NCBI GenBank assembly: GCA_003252455.1
Contig: QKED01000098.1
Span: forward strand, 1-47,570
Reading direction: 5' to 3'
Origin: Gammaproteobacteria bacterium
GTDB taxonomy: Bacteria > Pseudomonadota > Gammaproteobacteria > Thiohalomonadales > Thiohalomonadaceae
DNA length: 47,570 bases
In this document: positions 1 through 9,039 of the stretch, piece after piece
Layout: every line of letters begins with the position of its first letter
Numbering within the stretch: position 1 is the stretch's first letter
Made by a program: the position numbers and the translations under genes
Notes under the pieces: model-generated
Databases searched by the model: none
The model's input: the letters and a program-made list of their open reading frames with translations, nothing else
Told to the model about the DNA's origin: nothing

Positions 1-336
1 GAGTACCGGCTTGTCGACCCCGTCCACATTGAGCTGTAGGGCCACCAGGTCCTCCACCGCGCTGATGCTGGAGAGGGCCGCGAGCTTGCCACGGGCATCC
101 AGGTCGGGGTTGTCCACCGTGTGGCGCAGCAGTTGCAGGGGACTCAGCCAACTATCCGCGAAGGTGAGATCGAGCTGCTCAGCGAGGTTGTCCGTGGTGC
201 GCAACAGCTCGTCGTTGACCGAGCTCTTGAGTTCGTTCTCGACCATGCGAATGAGCACCGCACCGGCCAGGGCGATGGGGATCAGGGCGAGCAGAGAGGC
301 GAAGAAGAGCAGCTTGGTACGGAGGTTGATGCGCAT
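1..336 (-). CDS. Membrane sensor protein, N-terminal part (runs off window)
   Basis: The first 112 codons of a minus-strand gene are present, with no stop before the window edge. The product starts MRINLRTKLLFFASLLALIP: a short basic N-terminus and one hydrophobic helix at about residues 8-30. A periplasmic-looking helical segment follows (ENELKSSVNDELLRTTDNLAEQLD). This is the usual beginning of Cache-type receptors such as sensor kinases, cyclases or diguanylate cyclases. The output domain lies outside the window, so the class cannot be decided. No clear Shine-Dalgarno sequence precedes the ATG at 336. It diverges from the PKD gene across a 225-bp gap. Which signal it senses is unknown. Confidence 0.6.
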   Translation of the reverse strand, partial: MRINLRTKLLFFASLLALIPIALAGAVLIRMVENELKSSVNDELLRTTDNLAEQLDLTFADSWLSPLQLLRHTVDNPDLDARGKLAALSSISAVEDLVALQLNVDGVDKPVL

Positions 337-561
337 AGCGGGGCTTTTTCTGGCTGCCAGGGGCATCGGCCCCTGTCGACGGTCGGACCGGCCGCTCACC
401 TCTGGCTGCCGAACTGGTCGGTGCGGGCCACATCAGGTGCGGGGGGGCCGGGGTGTGCGGGCAGTATGCTTGCCCCTTATCGGGTGAGCAAGTGTGATAT
501 GAATACAGTATTATTGAGGGCATTTTCTTACACATCAGATACAACCCACTGCGTCTAGCGG
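337..561. promoter_or_regulatory. Divergent intergenic region with AATAC-A-GTATT palindrome
   Basis: This gap separates the divergent sensor gene and PKD gene, so it must hold both promoters. It turns AT-rich after about position 495, unlike the surrounding coding DNA. Positions 502-512 form a perfect 11-base palindrome (AATACAGTATT). TATTAT at 509-514 could serve as a -10 element for the PKD operon, but no convincing -35 is visible. No gene is supported here. Confidence 0.35.
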
Positions 562-3500
562 ATGATGGGGGGCAAGGGCATGGTTGATTCGTTGCGTGGG
601 CTGCGCCGCTCGGGGCTGGTGGGACTCCTGCTGGGGGTCTGGTCGGTACTCGTCTCGGCGGCCATTCCGGACAATGCGTTGATGGTCACCTTCGGGCCGC
701 AGGCCTCCAGCGAGGAGGGTGACGACGACTTCATCCAGGTGCTGCTGGTGCGGGTGCCCAAGGGCACCAGCGGCAAGCTCTACCTGCGTCTCTACGACCC
801 GGAGGTGGGCGGCAACGTCGACGAGCGCTTTGGTGACTGGAACACCCGCACCCGCTTCGAACTCTATGGTGGTGAGGGGGCCATGAGCCCGGGTCTGGCC
901 GCCGCCAGCCCGAGTGCCGAGGCCCTTGCCAGCGGCAAGCTCATCGTCAGCCGCGAGTTCGGTGAAGACCCGCTGCTGGACCGCCAGTGGATCACCCTGG
1001 CCACGCTCGACCCGCAGCAGGGTGACGAGCAGCCTGACGCCTACCTGTTCAAGCTGGTGGTGCGGGGTGTCAGCGGCAATGACGGCAACGTCTTCGACCT
1101 CTTCCTCAGCAGCAGCGACAAGCGCAATCTGGCGGTCAACGGCGTGGAGCTATTCAGCTATACCCCCACGGTGCATGTGCCTAAGCTCGGGCGCCATTTC
1201 GCCGAGGGGCGCTTCTTCATCCCCCCTGGTGTGTCGCGCCTCGCGGTGCACAACTACGACCTGGAGAACGCCCTGGTCGCCTTCGAGACCCCGTTCCGTA
1301 CCCGTCCGCAGGTGACCGCCTCCGGCTCTGGTAAGTGGGTGGTCGACAACATTACCCTGCGCGACGACGAGGTAAACACCCACGCCGCGGTGACCCTGGC
1401 CACCTTCGCCACCACCCTCAACGACGTCACTTTCTACGTTACCGACGACCAGGAGCGGGTGCTGCCGATCCGCCTACCGTTCCCGCTGCATCAGGCCAAC
1501 ACCCGCCCCGTGCCGACGGTCGGCACCACCATCATGGGCGACTGCCGTGGTGTGGTCTTCGACGGCTCCGCGACGCAGGACGCCGAGGGCGACAACCTGC
1601 GGTTCGAGTGGCAGTTCGGCGATGGTGAGCGCGGCACCGGCAACCCCATCAGCCACACCTATGACGGCGCCGGTGACTATGCCGTCCGTGTGGTGGTGAC
1701 CGACAGCTCCGGGGTGGTCGGTAGCAAGGCCAGTCTCGACCTGGCGGTACGCGTCAATCTCCCCCCCGAGGCGGCCATCGACTCCGCCAGCGGCACCACC
1801 CCCAACACCCCGATCACCTTCAGCGCCGCCGCCTCGCGCGACCCGGACGGACAGATCATCGAATACCTGTGGGACTTCGGCGATGGCAGCAGTGCCAAGG
1901 GGGTCGGTGTCAGCCACGCCTACAGCCGCCCGGGCCTCTACCGTGTCAACCTGCGCGTGCGCGATGACTCGGGCAGCCCCTGCGCCCAGGCCACGGCCGA
2001 GAAGCGCATCTGGGTCAATGCGGCCCCGGTGGTCGATGCCGGTGTCGACCGCATCGGTGCGGTGGAGGAGCCGCTGGTCTTCGCCCCTGGCAAGGTCTAC
2101 GACTCCGACGGCGAGGTGGTCGACTATCTGTGGAGTTTCGGCGACGGCAGCGAGGGGCGCGGCGAGCGTATCAAACACGCCTATGCCGCCCCGGGCCGCT
2201 ATACCGTCACCCTCAGGGTGCGCGACGACTCCGAGGGCGACAACAACAGCGCCCAAGACACCCTGCAGGTGGTGATCAACGACCCGCCCGAGCCCCACGC
2301 CGGGGTCAACCGCGTGGTGGCGGTGGGCGAGACGGTGCCGTTCGACGCCAGCGCCTCGCTCGACCGTGACGGCAAGATCATCCACTACGCCTGGGACTAC
2401 GGTGACGGCCATAAGGGCGAGGGGCTGAGCAGCCGCCACGCCTATGCCAAGCCCGGGCGCTACGAGGTGACCCTCACGGTGCAGGACGACTCCAAGACCG
2501 AGAGCGACACCCAGCGCGACAACCTCATCGTGGTGGTCAACTTCCCGCCGTTGGCCAAGGCCGGGCCCGACCAGGAGGTCAACACCAGTGAGGTGCTGTT
2601 CGACGCCAGCGCCTCCAGCGACGAAGACGGCAGCCTGACGCGCTACTCCTGGCAGTTCGGTGACGGCGCCAGTGCCGAGGGGGTGCAGGTGCGCCACGTC
2701 TACGGCAACCCGGGGCACTACCCGGTCACCCTCGCGGTGACCGACGACTCCGGCACCTCCACGCGTACCACCACCGACAGCCTCAGCGTCTGGGTCAACG
2801 CCCCGCCCATCGCCGATGCCGGAAGCCCGCAATCTGCCGCCCCCGGCGAGACCCTGGCCTTCCTCGGTGGCGCCTCGGTCGACCCCGACGGCAAGATCGT
2901 CCGCTACGACTGGGACTTCGGCGACGGTAAACAGGCCCAGGGGGCCAGCGTCAGCCACGCCTTCGCCGCGCCGGGCCGCTACCAGGTGCGCCTGCAGGTG
3001 GCCGACAACTTCCCCGGTGGCAGCGCCCTGGCCAGCAGCACCACCGAGGTGGTGGTCAACGCCGCGCCGGTGGCCCTGGCCGGTCCCGACCTGCTCATCG
3101 CTCCGGGGCAGAGCGTGGAGCTGGACGCCCGCCGCTCCTATGACCCCGACGGGCGCCTGGTCGCCTACCGCTGGGTATTCAGCGACGGGCGCCCCGACGG
3201 CACCTCGGCACAGACGCGCCAGCGCTTCACCGAACCCGGTATCTACTACGCCACGCTGAGCGTGGTGGACGACTCCGGGCAGGCCAACGACAGCGCCGAA
3301 GACCGTCTGCGCATCCGCGTCAACCACCGTCCCACCGCCGATCTGGGCGAGCCGATCCGCAGCTGCGACAGCACCCATAGCTTCGATGGCGCGGCCTCCT
3401 TCGACGCGGATGGTGACCCCCTGAGTTACGCCTGGGACTTCGGCGACGGCAGCCCCAAGGTGCAGGGCGCCCGTGTGCGCCACACCTTCGTCAAGCCGGG

Positions 3501-5436
3501 CAGCTATCCGGTGATCCTCACCGTCGACGATGGTCAGGGGCTGGCCAACAGCCAGCACGCCGTGGCCCAGGAGGTGACCATCAACCACCCACCGGTGGCC
3601 GATGCCGGCCCCGGACGCACCGTGTGCGCGGGTGAGACCGTGCTGTTCGACGGCGGCGGCTCCTCCGACGCCGAGGGCGGGATGCTCAAGTACTTCTGGG
3701 ACTTCGGCGATGGCACCCGCGACATGGGCCTCAACCCGGCGAAGATCTACCGCACCGGCGGCGTCTTCTCCACCCTGCTCAGCGTGGTCGACGACTCCGG
3801 CATGGGCTGCGGCCGAAGCCAATCACAGGCGGTGGTTCGCGTGGTCGAATCGCCGGTGGCCGATGCCGGTCCCGACATCGAGGTGTGCGCCAACACCGAG
3901 GTGGGCTTCGACGGCAGCAACTCGCGCGACTTCGACGGCCTGGTCAACAGCTACAGTTGGCTCTTCGGTGACGGCAGCGAGGGGGGGGGACCCACCCCTA
4001 CCCACCTCTACACGAATGCCGGTCAGTATCGTGTCAAGCTGACCATCACCGGCGACCAGGTAGGTAAGTGCGATAACACCGACAGCGACGAACTACTGGT
4101 CACTGTGCGCGACGCCCCCATCGCCAGCTTCCTCGCCCCGGTGGCCGCGGCCCAGGGGGAGAAGGTCACCTTCGACGCCAGTGCCTCCAGTGCCATCACC
4201 GGCAAGCTGACCCACTGGGCCTGGGACTTCGGCGACGGCAAAGGGGCCGAGGGGGTCAAGGCGACCCACACCTTCGCCAAGCCGGGGCGCTACATGGTCG
4301 CCCTCAGCGTCAGCTCCGACGCCAAGAGCGAGTGCAACACCACCACCAGCCGTCGCGTCATCGTGATCAACGAACAGCCGGTGGTCGAGGCCGAGGTGCC
4401 GACCCTCGGCGCCGTGGGCCAACTGCTGCGCTTCGACGCCGCCGCCTCGAAGGACAACGATGGCGCCTTGGTCGCCTACCAGTGGGACTTCGGCGATGGC
4501 ACCCAGGGCTACGGGGTCGAGGTGCGCCACACCTACGCCAAGCCCGGTGCCTACCAGGTGACCCTGCACCTGCTCGACGACAGCGGCCAGGCCAACGGGA
4601 GTAACGAGGCACACTACCCGCTGAGCATCAACGCCACCCCGGTAGCCAGTTTCACCGCTCCCGCCAGCGCCTGTGTCGACAGTGAGGTGGGCTTCGACGC
4701 CAGCGCCTCCAGCGACGCCGAGGGTAAACTCAAGGGCTACAGCTGGTTGTTCGGTGACGGTGCGGTGGGTGAGGGGGTCAAGGTCGGCCACCGCTACGCC
4801 CATGCCGGGCGCTACCTCGTCACCCTGGAGGTGGACGACGGCAGCGCGGCACAGAATCACCTCGCCGAACAGGCCCTGCCGCTGCATGTCAACCAACCGC
4901 CAGTGGCCACCCTGGTGCCACCGTTGCGCAGCTGTCCTGGTGAGAAGGTGGAGTTCGATGCCTCCGCCAGCTACGACAGCGACGGGCGCATCGAGGCGTG
5001 GGAGTGGCGCTTCGGTGACGGCGAGGCCGGGAGCGGTGCCAAGGTGGGCCACGTCTATGCCAAGGCGGGTCGCTATCCGGTGAGTGTCAGTGTCCGTGAC
5101 GACTCCGGCGCCGCCTGCGCAGTGAGCGAGGCCCAGGGGGCGGTGTGGGTCAATGCCGTCCCGGTAGCCGTGGCCGGTGAAGACCTGCAGACCTTCGTCG
5201 GCGGTGTCCACGACCGGGTGCTGTTCGACGCCTCTAAGAGTAGCGACGAGGATGGCGACCCGCTCAACTACCGCTGGGAGTTCGGTGACGGTGCCAGTGC
5301 CAACGGCAAGGTGGTGAGCCATGCCTACGCCGCCCCCGGCGAGTACCGAGTGCGACTGCGCGTCAACGACGCCAGCGGCACACGCTGCGCCGATGCCACC
5401 GATGAGTTGATCGTACGTGCCGTGGCACGCCCGTAG
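562..5436 (+). CDS. Giant exported protein with 15 tandem PKD domains
   Basis: This 1624-residue protein has an N-terminal export signal (hydrophobic stretch at about residues 15-34 ending VLVSAA). A unique region follows to about residue 310. After that come 15 consecutive PKD repeats of roughly 80-90 residues. Each carries a W-x-F-G-D-G-like core, the first FGDG at residue 352 and the last near 1574; repeat 4 has DYGDG and repeat 7 has VFSDG. PKD domains are beta-sandwich modules of surface and secreted proteins, often acting as spacers or binding modules. No catalytic domain, C-terminal anchor or sorting motif is visible, and the chain ends soon after the last repeat. Some repeats contain single cysteines. 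It is followed 11 bp later by the LysM-FecR gene, so the two are probably co-transcribed. Function unknown; a surface or periplasmic scaffold is an inference. Confidence 0.9.
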   Translation: MMGGKGMVDSLRGLRRSGLVGLLLGVWSVLVSAAIPDNALMVTFGPQASSEEGDDDFIQVLLVRVPKGTSGKLYLRLYDPEVGGNVDERFGDWNTRTRFELYGGEGAMSPGLAAASPSAEALASGKLIVSREFGEDPLLDRQWITLATLDPQQGDEQPDAYLFKLVVRGVSGNDGNVFDLFLSSSDKRNLAVNGVELFSYTPTVHVPKLGRHFAEGRFFIPPGVSRLAVHNYDLENALVAFETPFRTRPQVTASGSGKWVVDNITLRDDEVNTHAAVTLATFATTLNDVTFYVTDDQERVLPIRLPFPLHQANTRPVPTVGTTIMGDCRGVVFDGSATQDAEGDNLRFEWQFGDGERGTGNPISHTYDGAGDYAVRVVVTDSSGVVGSKASLDLAVRVNLPPEAAIDSASGTTPNTPITFSAAASRDPDGQIIEYLWDFGDGSSAKGVGVSHAYSRPGLYRVNLRVRDDSGSPCAQATAEKRIWVNAAPVVDAGVDRIGAVEEPLVFAPGKVYDSDGEVVDYLWSFGDGSEGRGERIKHAYAAPGRYTVTLRVRDDSEGDNNSAQDTLQVVINDPPEPHAGVNRVVAVGETVPFDASASLDRDGKIIHYAWDYGDGHKGEGLSSRHAYAKPGRYEVTLTVQDDSKTESDTQRDNLIVVVNFPPLAKAGPDQEVNTSEVLFDASASSDEDGSLTRYSWQFGDGASAEGVQVRHVYGNPGHYPVTLAVTDDSGTSTRTTTDSLSVWVNAPPIADAGSPQSAAPGETLAFLGGASVDPDGKIVRYDWDFGDGKQAQGASVSHAFAAPGRYQVRLQVADNFPGGSALASSTTEVVVNAAPVALAGPDLLIAPGQSVELDARRSYDPDGRLVAYRWVFSDGRPDGTSAQTRQRFTEPGIYYATLSVVDDSGQANDSAEDRLRIRVNHRPTADLGEPIRSCDSTHSFDGAASFDADGDPLSYAWDFGDGSPKVQGARVRHTFVKPGSYPVILTVDDGQGLANSQHAVAQEVTINHPPVADAGPGRTVCAGETVLFDGGGSSDAEGGMLKYFWDFGDGTRDMGLNPAKIYRTGGVFSTLLSVVDDSGMGCGRSQSQAVVRVVESPVADAGPDIEVCANTEVGFDGSNSRDFDGLVNSYSWLFGDGSEGGGPTPTHLYTNAGQYRVKLTITGDQVGKCDNTDSDELLVTVRDAPIASFLAPVAAAQGEKVTFDASASSAITGKLTHWAWDFGDGKGAEGVKATHTFAKPGRYMVALSVSSDAKSECNTTTSRRVIVINEQPVVEAEVPTLGAVGQLLRFDAAASKDNDGALVAYQWDFGDGTQGYGVEVRHTYAKPGAYQVTLHLLDDSGQANGSNEAHYPLSINATPVASFTAPASACVDSEVGFDASASSDAEGKLKGYSWLFGDGAVGEGVKVGHRYAHAGRYLVTLEVDDGSAAQNHLAEQALPLHVNQPPVATLVPPLRSCPGEKVEFDASASYDSDGRIEAWEWRFGDGEAGSGAKVGHVYAKAGRYPVSVSVRDDSGAACAVSEAQGAVWVNAVPVAVAGEDLQTFVGGVHDRVLFDASKSSDEDGDPLNYRWEFGDGASANGKVVSHAYAAPGEYRVRLRVNDASGTRCADATDELIVRAVARP

Positions 5437-5447
5437 GAGGAGCCGAC

Positions 5448-7751
5448 ATGAACTTCAAACCGCTTGCCCTCACCCTGCTCCTGCTCGCTGGCCGCCCGGC
5501 CATGGCCGCCGCCGACTACACCACCCTGGTGGTGAAACCGGGTCAGGGGGTACGAGAGATCGCCCGGGACTACCTCGGTGACCCTGAACTGTGGAAAGAG
5601 ATCCTGGAGAACAACGGCCTCACCTCTCCGGTACAGATCCAGCCCGGCATGAGCCTGCACATCCCCTCGCGTCAGGTGGTCGAGGCCAACCGCACCATCG
5701 ATACCCTGCAGGAGAAGGTCAACGAGGCGATCCGCCTGAGTGCCCGTGTCTTCGCCGAGGGGGAGATCAGCCGTGCCGTGACCCTGCGCGACCAGGCCCT
5801 GGCCAAGCGCCGCGCGCGCGACTGGGAGAGTGCCCTGGGACTGGCGCGCGAGGCACTGGCCCTGGCCGAAGAGGCGATCAAGGTGTGTCGCGACAAGATC
5901 GACCAGAAGGCTGAAGCGCGCCTGGTCGACGTGGCCGGTTCGGTGCAGGTGCGCCCACCGAGTAACCCGCTGTGGAAGGGCATCACCCTCTTCTCCACCC
6001 TCACCGAGGGGGATCGCATCCGCACCCTCGCCAACTCCTCTGCCGAGGTACAGTTTCGCGACGAGTCGCGCCTGCGCCTGGACGAGAACTCCCAGGTGCT
6101 GATCCAGCGCATGCGCTCCAATCTGCTGGAGAATCGCGAGCAGGCCAGCGTCAGTGTGCTGGAGGGCGACGTCTTCGCCCTGCTCGGGGACAACCAAAAG
6201 CGCAACGCCTTCGACCTAGAGGTGCCGGGCGTCGACCTGAAGGGCTCCTCGCGCAACTTCTATGTCAACCGCGCCAAGGATGGCACCCGCTTCGCCAACT
6301 ACGAGGGCGAGCTGGAGGTCGACGGCGGTGAGGCGGGCAACGTCACCCTGCAGAGCAACGAGGGCGTGGCCCTCGGTCAAGATGGTCTCTCCGAGGTGAA
6401 AAAGCTGCTGCCGACCCCGCGCCTGCTCGCCCCGGCGGTGGGCAGCAACCTCTACCAGAGTGAGGTCACCTTCACCTGGGAGGTGGTCAAGGGGGCGACC
6501 AACTACTGGTTTGAGCTGAGCCCGGACCGGGCCTTTACCACCACCCTGGTGAGCGTCAAGCGCGTCACCTCCCCCAACTTTACTGCCACCGGACTGACCG
6601 AAGGGAGCTACTTCTGGCGCGTCTCGGCGGTGGACAAGGACGACTTCCCCGGTCCGCGCAGCGAGCCCTTCGAGGTCAAGCTGCTGCGCGATACCACCCC
6701 ACCTTATGTGTTGTTACGCACCCCGGAGGCGGGGGCCGTATTGTTGCAGCCCAAGGTGACCCTCGAAGGGGTGGTGGAGTTGGGCGGTGTGGTGCGCATC
6801 GAGGGGCAGCCGGTAAAGGTGAGTGAGGAGGGCGATTTTCGCCTGGAGTTGAGCCTCAAACCCGGCGACAACGCGATCAAGGTCGAGGCACAAGACCCGG
6901 CGGGCAACGTCACCGAGGTGGTACGCCAGGTGCGCTATCGTGTCCCCGAGGCGGTGACGATGACACTCTCCGCGGCGATCCCCCGTGACAGCGACAAGGC
7001 ACTGCTCACCCCCGGCGAGCGCCTGCTCCTCTCTGGGAGCGCCCAGGGCGGGGCCGAGGTGGTGGTCTTGCGTGGTGAACAGGCGGTGGCACGTACCCTC
7101 GCCGACGACAAGGGCGCCTTCGACCTGCTGGTGACCCTGCTCAAAGGTGAGGAGACGTTTACCGTACGCATCACGTCGGTGGCGGGGGAGACGCAGCGCT
7201 TCCCCGTCACCGTACGCCAGGACAGCATCGCGCCGAGCCTGCAACTGGAGGCGCTACCGGAGCGCACCGCCGAGGAGCAGTTGGTGCTGCGCGGCAGTGT
7301 CGACGAGAACGCCCAGCTCACCCTCAACGAGGGCCCGGTGACCGTGAACAAGGGCAAGTTCAGTCACACCCTTACGCTACGTCCGGGCATTAACCGCCTG
7401 GAGCTCCTGGCGCGTGACCGGGTGGGTAATACCAGCGTCACCCGTCGTACCCTGCTACTCGACCGTAGCGCCCCGCAGCTGTTGCGCAAACGGGTCGAGC
7501 GCAAGGTAGTGGAGGGTCGCAACCTGATCGAGATCGAGATCGGTGTGGGTGACGCCTCACCGCTGCGTGCCACGGCCCCCTTTACCCTCAAAGCGGGTGA
7601 CTTCAGTTACACCGGTATGCTCAAGTTGATCGCCGCACGCGGCGAGTATGTGGGTAGCGTCTATCTGCCGGTGGGTAATGGCGAACGTGCCGAGCTCATC
7701 GACGTTACTTTGACCGACCAACTGGGCAACGAGCGCAGCTATAACCCCTAG
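5448..7751 (+). CDS. LysM-FecR-Ig domain envelope protein
   Basis: This 767-residue exported protein has a signal peptide ending at about residue 20 (AMA-AADY). A LysM-like module at about residues 23-75 (GQGVREIARDYLGDPELW...IQPGMSLHIPS) would bind peptidoglycan. A helical region at 80-160 is followed by a FecR-type domain at about 165-290 (LVDVAGSVQVRP, ...EVQFRDESRLRLDENSQVL). Fibronectin/Ig-like domains fill the rest to the C-terminus (for example TFTWEVVKGATNYWFELSP). No TonB-plug partner or anti-sigma transmembrane helix is seen, so it is not a classical FecR signal transducer. Its Shine-Dalgarno (GGAGGAG) overlaps the stop of the PKD gene, which indicates translational coupling. Architecture suggests a cell-wall-bound scaffold or load-bearing protein partnered with the PKD protein. 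Confidence 0.88.
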   Translation: MNFKPLALTLLLLAGRPAMAAADYTTLVVKPGQGVREIARDYLGDPELWKEILENNGLTSPVQIQPGMSLHIPSRQVVEANRTIDTLQEKVNEAIRLSARVFAEGEISRAVTLRDQALAKRRARDWESALGLAREALALAEEAIKVCRDKIDQKAEARLVDVAGSVQVRPPSNPLWKGITLFSTLTEGDRIRTLANSSAEVQFRDESRLRLDENSQVLIQRMRSNLLENREQASVSVLEGDVFALLGDNQKRNAFDLEVPGVDLKGSSRNFYVNRAKDGTRFANYEGELEVDGGEAGNVTLQSNEGVALGQDGLSEVKKLLPTPRLLAPAVGSNLYQSEVTFTWEVVKGATNYWFELSPDRAFTTTLVSVKRVTSPNFTATGLTEGSYFWRVSAVDKDDFPGPRSEPFEVKLLRDTTPPYVLLRTPEAGAVLLQPKVTLEGVVELGGVVRIEGQPVKVSEEGDFRLELSLKPGDNAIKVEAQDPAGNVTEVVRQVRYRVPEAVTMTLSAAIPRDSDKALLTPGERLLLSGSAQGGAEVVVLRGEQAVARTLADDKGAFDLLVTLLKGEETFTVRITSVAGETQRFPVTVRQDSIAPSLQLEALPERTAEEQLVLRGSVDENAQLTLNEGPVTVNKGKFSHTLTLRPGINRLELLARDRVGNTSVTRRTLLLDRSAPQLLRKRVERKVVEGRNLIEIEIGVGDASPLRATAPFTLKAGDFSYTGMLKLIAARGEYVGSVYLPVGNGERAELIDVTLTDQLGNERSYNP

Positions 7752-7786
7752 GGGGTGTGCCCCGCCCGGCGCGCCATGGGGCAGAG

Positions 7787-7828
7787 AAACAAAAAGGGCG
7801 AGTGGTTTCCCACTCGCCCTTTTTGTTT
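7787..7828. terminator. Bidirectional intrinsic terminator
   Basis: A perfect inverted repeat with 18-19 paired bases (arms 7787-7804 and 7811-7828) closes on a four-base TTTC loop. The stem has a GC core flanked by an A-run on the left and a T-run on the right, so it can terminate transcription in both directions. It lies between the convergent LysM-FecR gene and fba. Confidence 0.92.
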
Positions 7829-7871
7829 GCTGTCCGACGGGTGCGAGGGCACCGGTCGGACATGTCGACGC

Positions 7872-8936
7872 TTAGTTGACCTTGGGGTCGAGTTCGCCGG
7901 TGGAGTAGCGCTTGGCCATGTTCTCCAGACTGACGACCTTGATCTTGGAGGCCATGCCTGCGGCACCGAAGGCCTCGTAGCGGGCCTTGCAGATGTCACG
8001 CATGGCGTCTTCGGCGGCCTTGTAGTACTTACGCGGGTCGAAGTTGGACTTGTTGTCGGAGAGGTGCTTGCGGATGGAGCCGGTGGAGGCCATACGCAGG
8101 TCGGTGTCGATGTTCACCTTACGCACACCGGACTTGATGCCCTCGACGATCTCATCGACCGGCACGCCATAGGTCTGGCCCATGTCGCCGCCGTAGTTGT
8201 TGATGATTTCGAGCCAATCCTGCGGCACAGAGGAGGAGCCGTGCATCACCAGGTGGACGGTGGGGATGCGCTCGTGGATCTCCTTGACGCGGTCGATACG
8301 CAGGATCTTGCCGGTGGGCTGCTGGGTAAACTTGTAGGCGCCGTGGGAGGTGCCGATGGCGATGGCCAGGGCGTCCAGGCCGGTCTTCTTGACGAAGTCG
8401 GCGGCCTCGTCGGGGTCGGTCAGCAGCTGGCTGTGGTCGAGCACGCCGTCGGCGCCGTGGCCGTCCTCTTCACCCATCATGCCGGTCTCCAGGGAGCCCA
8501 GGCAGCCGAGCTCGCCCTCGACGGAGACGCCACAGGCGTGGGCCATCTCGACCACCTTGCGGGTGACGTCGACGTTGTACTCGTAGCTGGAGGGGGTCTT
8601 GCCGTCTTCCATCAGCGAGCCGTCCATCATCACGGAGGAGAAGCCGGACTGGATGGCGTTGACGCACACGGCGGGGCTCGCACCATGGTCCTGATGCATG
8701 GCGATCGGGATGTGCGGGTAGGCCTCGATGGCGGCCAGGATCAGGTGACGCAGGAAGGGCTCGCCGGCGTACTTACGGGCACCGGCAGAACCCTGCAGGA
8801 TGACCGGGGAGTCGGTAGCGTCGGCGGCCTCGAGGATCGCCTTGACCTGCTCCATATTGTTAACGTTGAAGGCGGGCAGACCGTAGCTGTGCTCGGCAGC
8901 ATGGTCCAGCAGTTGACGCAGTGAAACGAGGGCCAT
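7872..8936 (-). CDS. fba: Fructose-bisphosphate aldolase class II, Calvin-type
   Basis: This class II, zinc-dependent aldolase (354 residues) condenses or splits fructose-1,6-bisphosphate with dihydroxyacetone phosphate and glyceraldehyde-3-phosphate. Related enzymes also act on sedoheptulose bisphosphate in the Calvin cycle. Family motifs are clear: [10 protein letters not shown] near the N-terminus, AMHQDHGAS with metal-ligand histidine, [10 protein letters not shown], and the late phosphate-binding block VHGSS / [11 protein letters not shown]. The length and the [18 protein letters not shown] insert match the Calvin-cycle subtype used by proteobacterial autotrophs. A strong AGGAGGT precedes the ATG. 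It is the last gene of the tkt-gap-pgk-pyk-fba operon and ends at the bidirectional terminator. Confidence 0.96.
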   Translation of the reverse strand: MALVSLRQLLDHAAEHSYGLPAFNVNNMEQVKAILEAADATDSPVILQGSAGARKYAGEPFLRHLILAAIEAYPHIPIAMHQDHGASPAVCVNAIQSGFSSVMMDGSLMEDGKTPSSYEYNVDVTRKVVEMAHACGVSVEGELGCLGSLETGMMGEEDGHGADGVLDHSQLLTDPDEAADFVKKTGLDALAIAIGTSHGAYKFTQQPTGKILRIDRVKEIHERIPTVHLVMHGSSSVPQDWLEIINNYGGDMGQTYGVPVDEIVEGIKSGVRKVNIDTDLRMASTGSIRKHLSDNKSNFDPRKYYKAAEDAMRDICKARYEAFGAAGMASKIKVVSLENMAKRYSTGELDPKVN

Positions 8937-8981
8937 TACGACCTCCTTGCTTGCAGTGAATGGTTATTGGAATCGTGGTGG

Positions 8982-8999
8982 CGGCCCTCGTCGGGGCCG
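8982..8999 (-). other. GC-rich hairpin between pyk and fba
   Basis: Six-base-pair stem (CGGCCC / GGGCCG) in the pyk-fba gap, without a T-run in either direction. It is therefore more likely an mRNA stability or processing element than a terminator. Comparable hairpins occupy the other three gaps of this operon. Confidence 0.5.
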
Positions 9000-9039
9000 T
9001 CCGTCTTGTGTCGTTTGTTGGTGCGGGTGGGGAGGTGGT

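Noticed and set aside
1474-3822. 782-residue minus-strand open frame
   Set aside because: Antisense shadow of the PKD array; the GC-rich codon pattern of the real gene keeps this frame open. No ribosome site or family motif.
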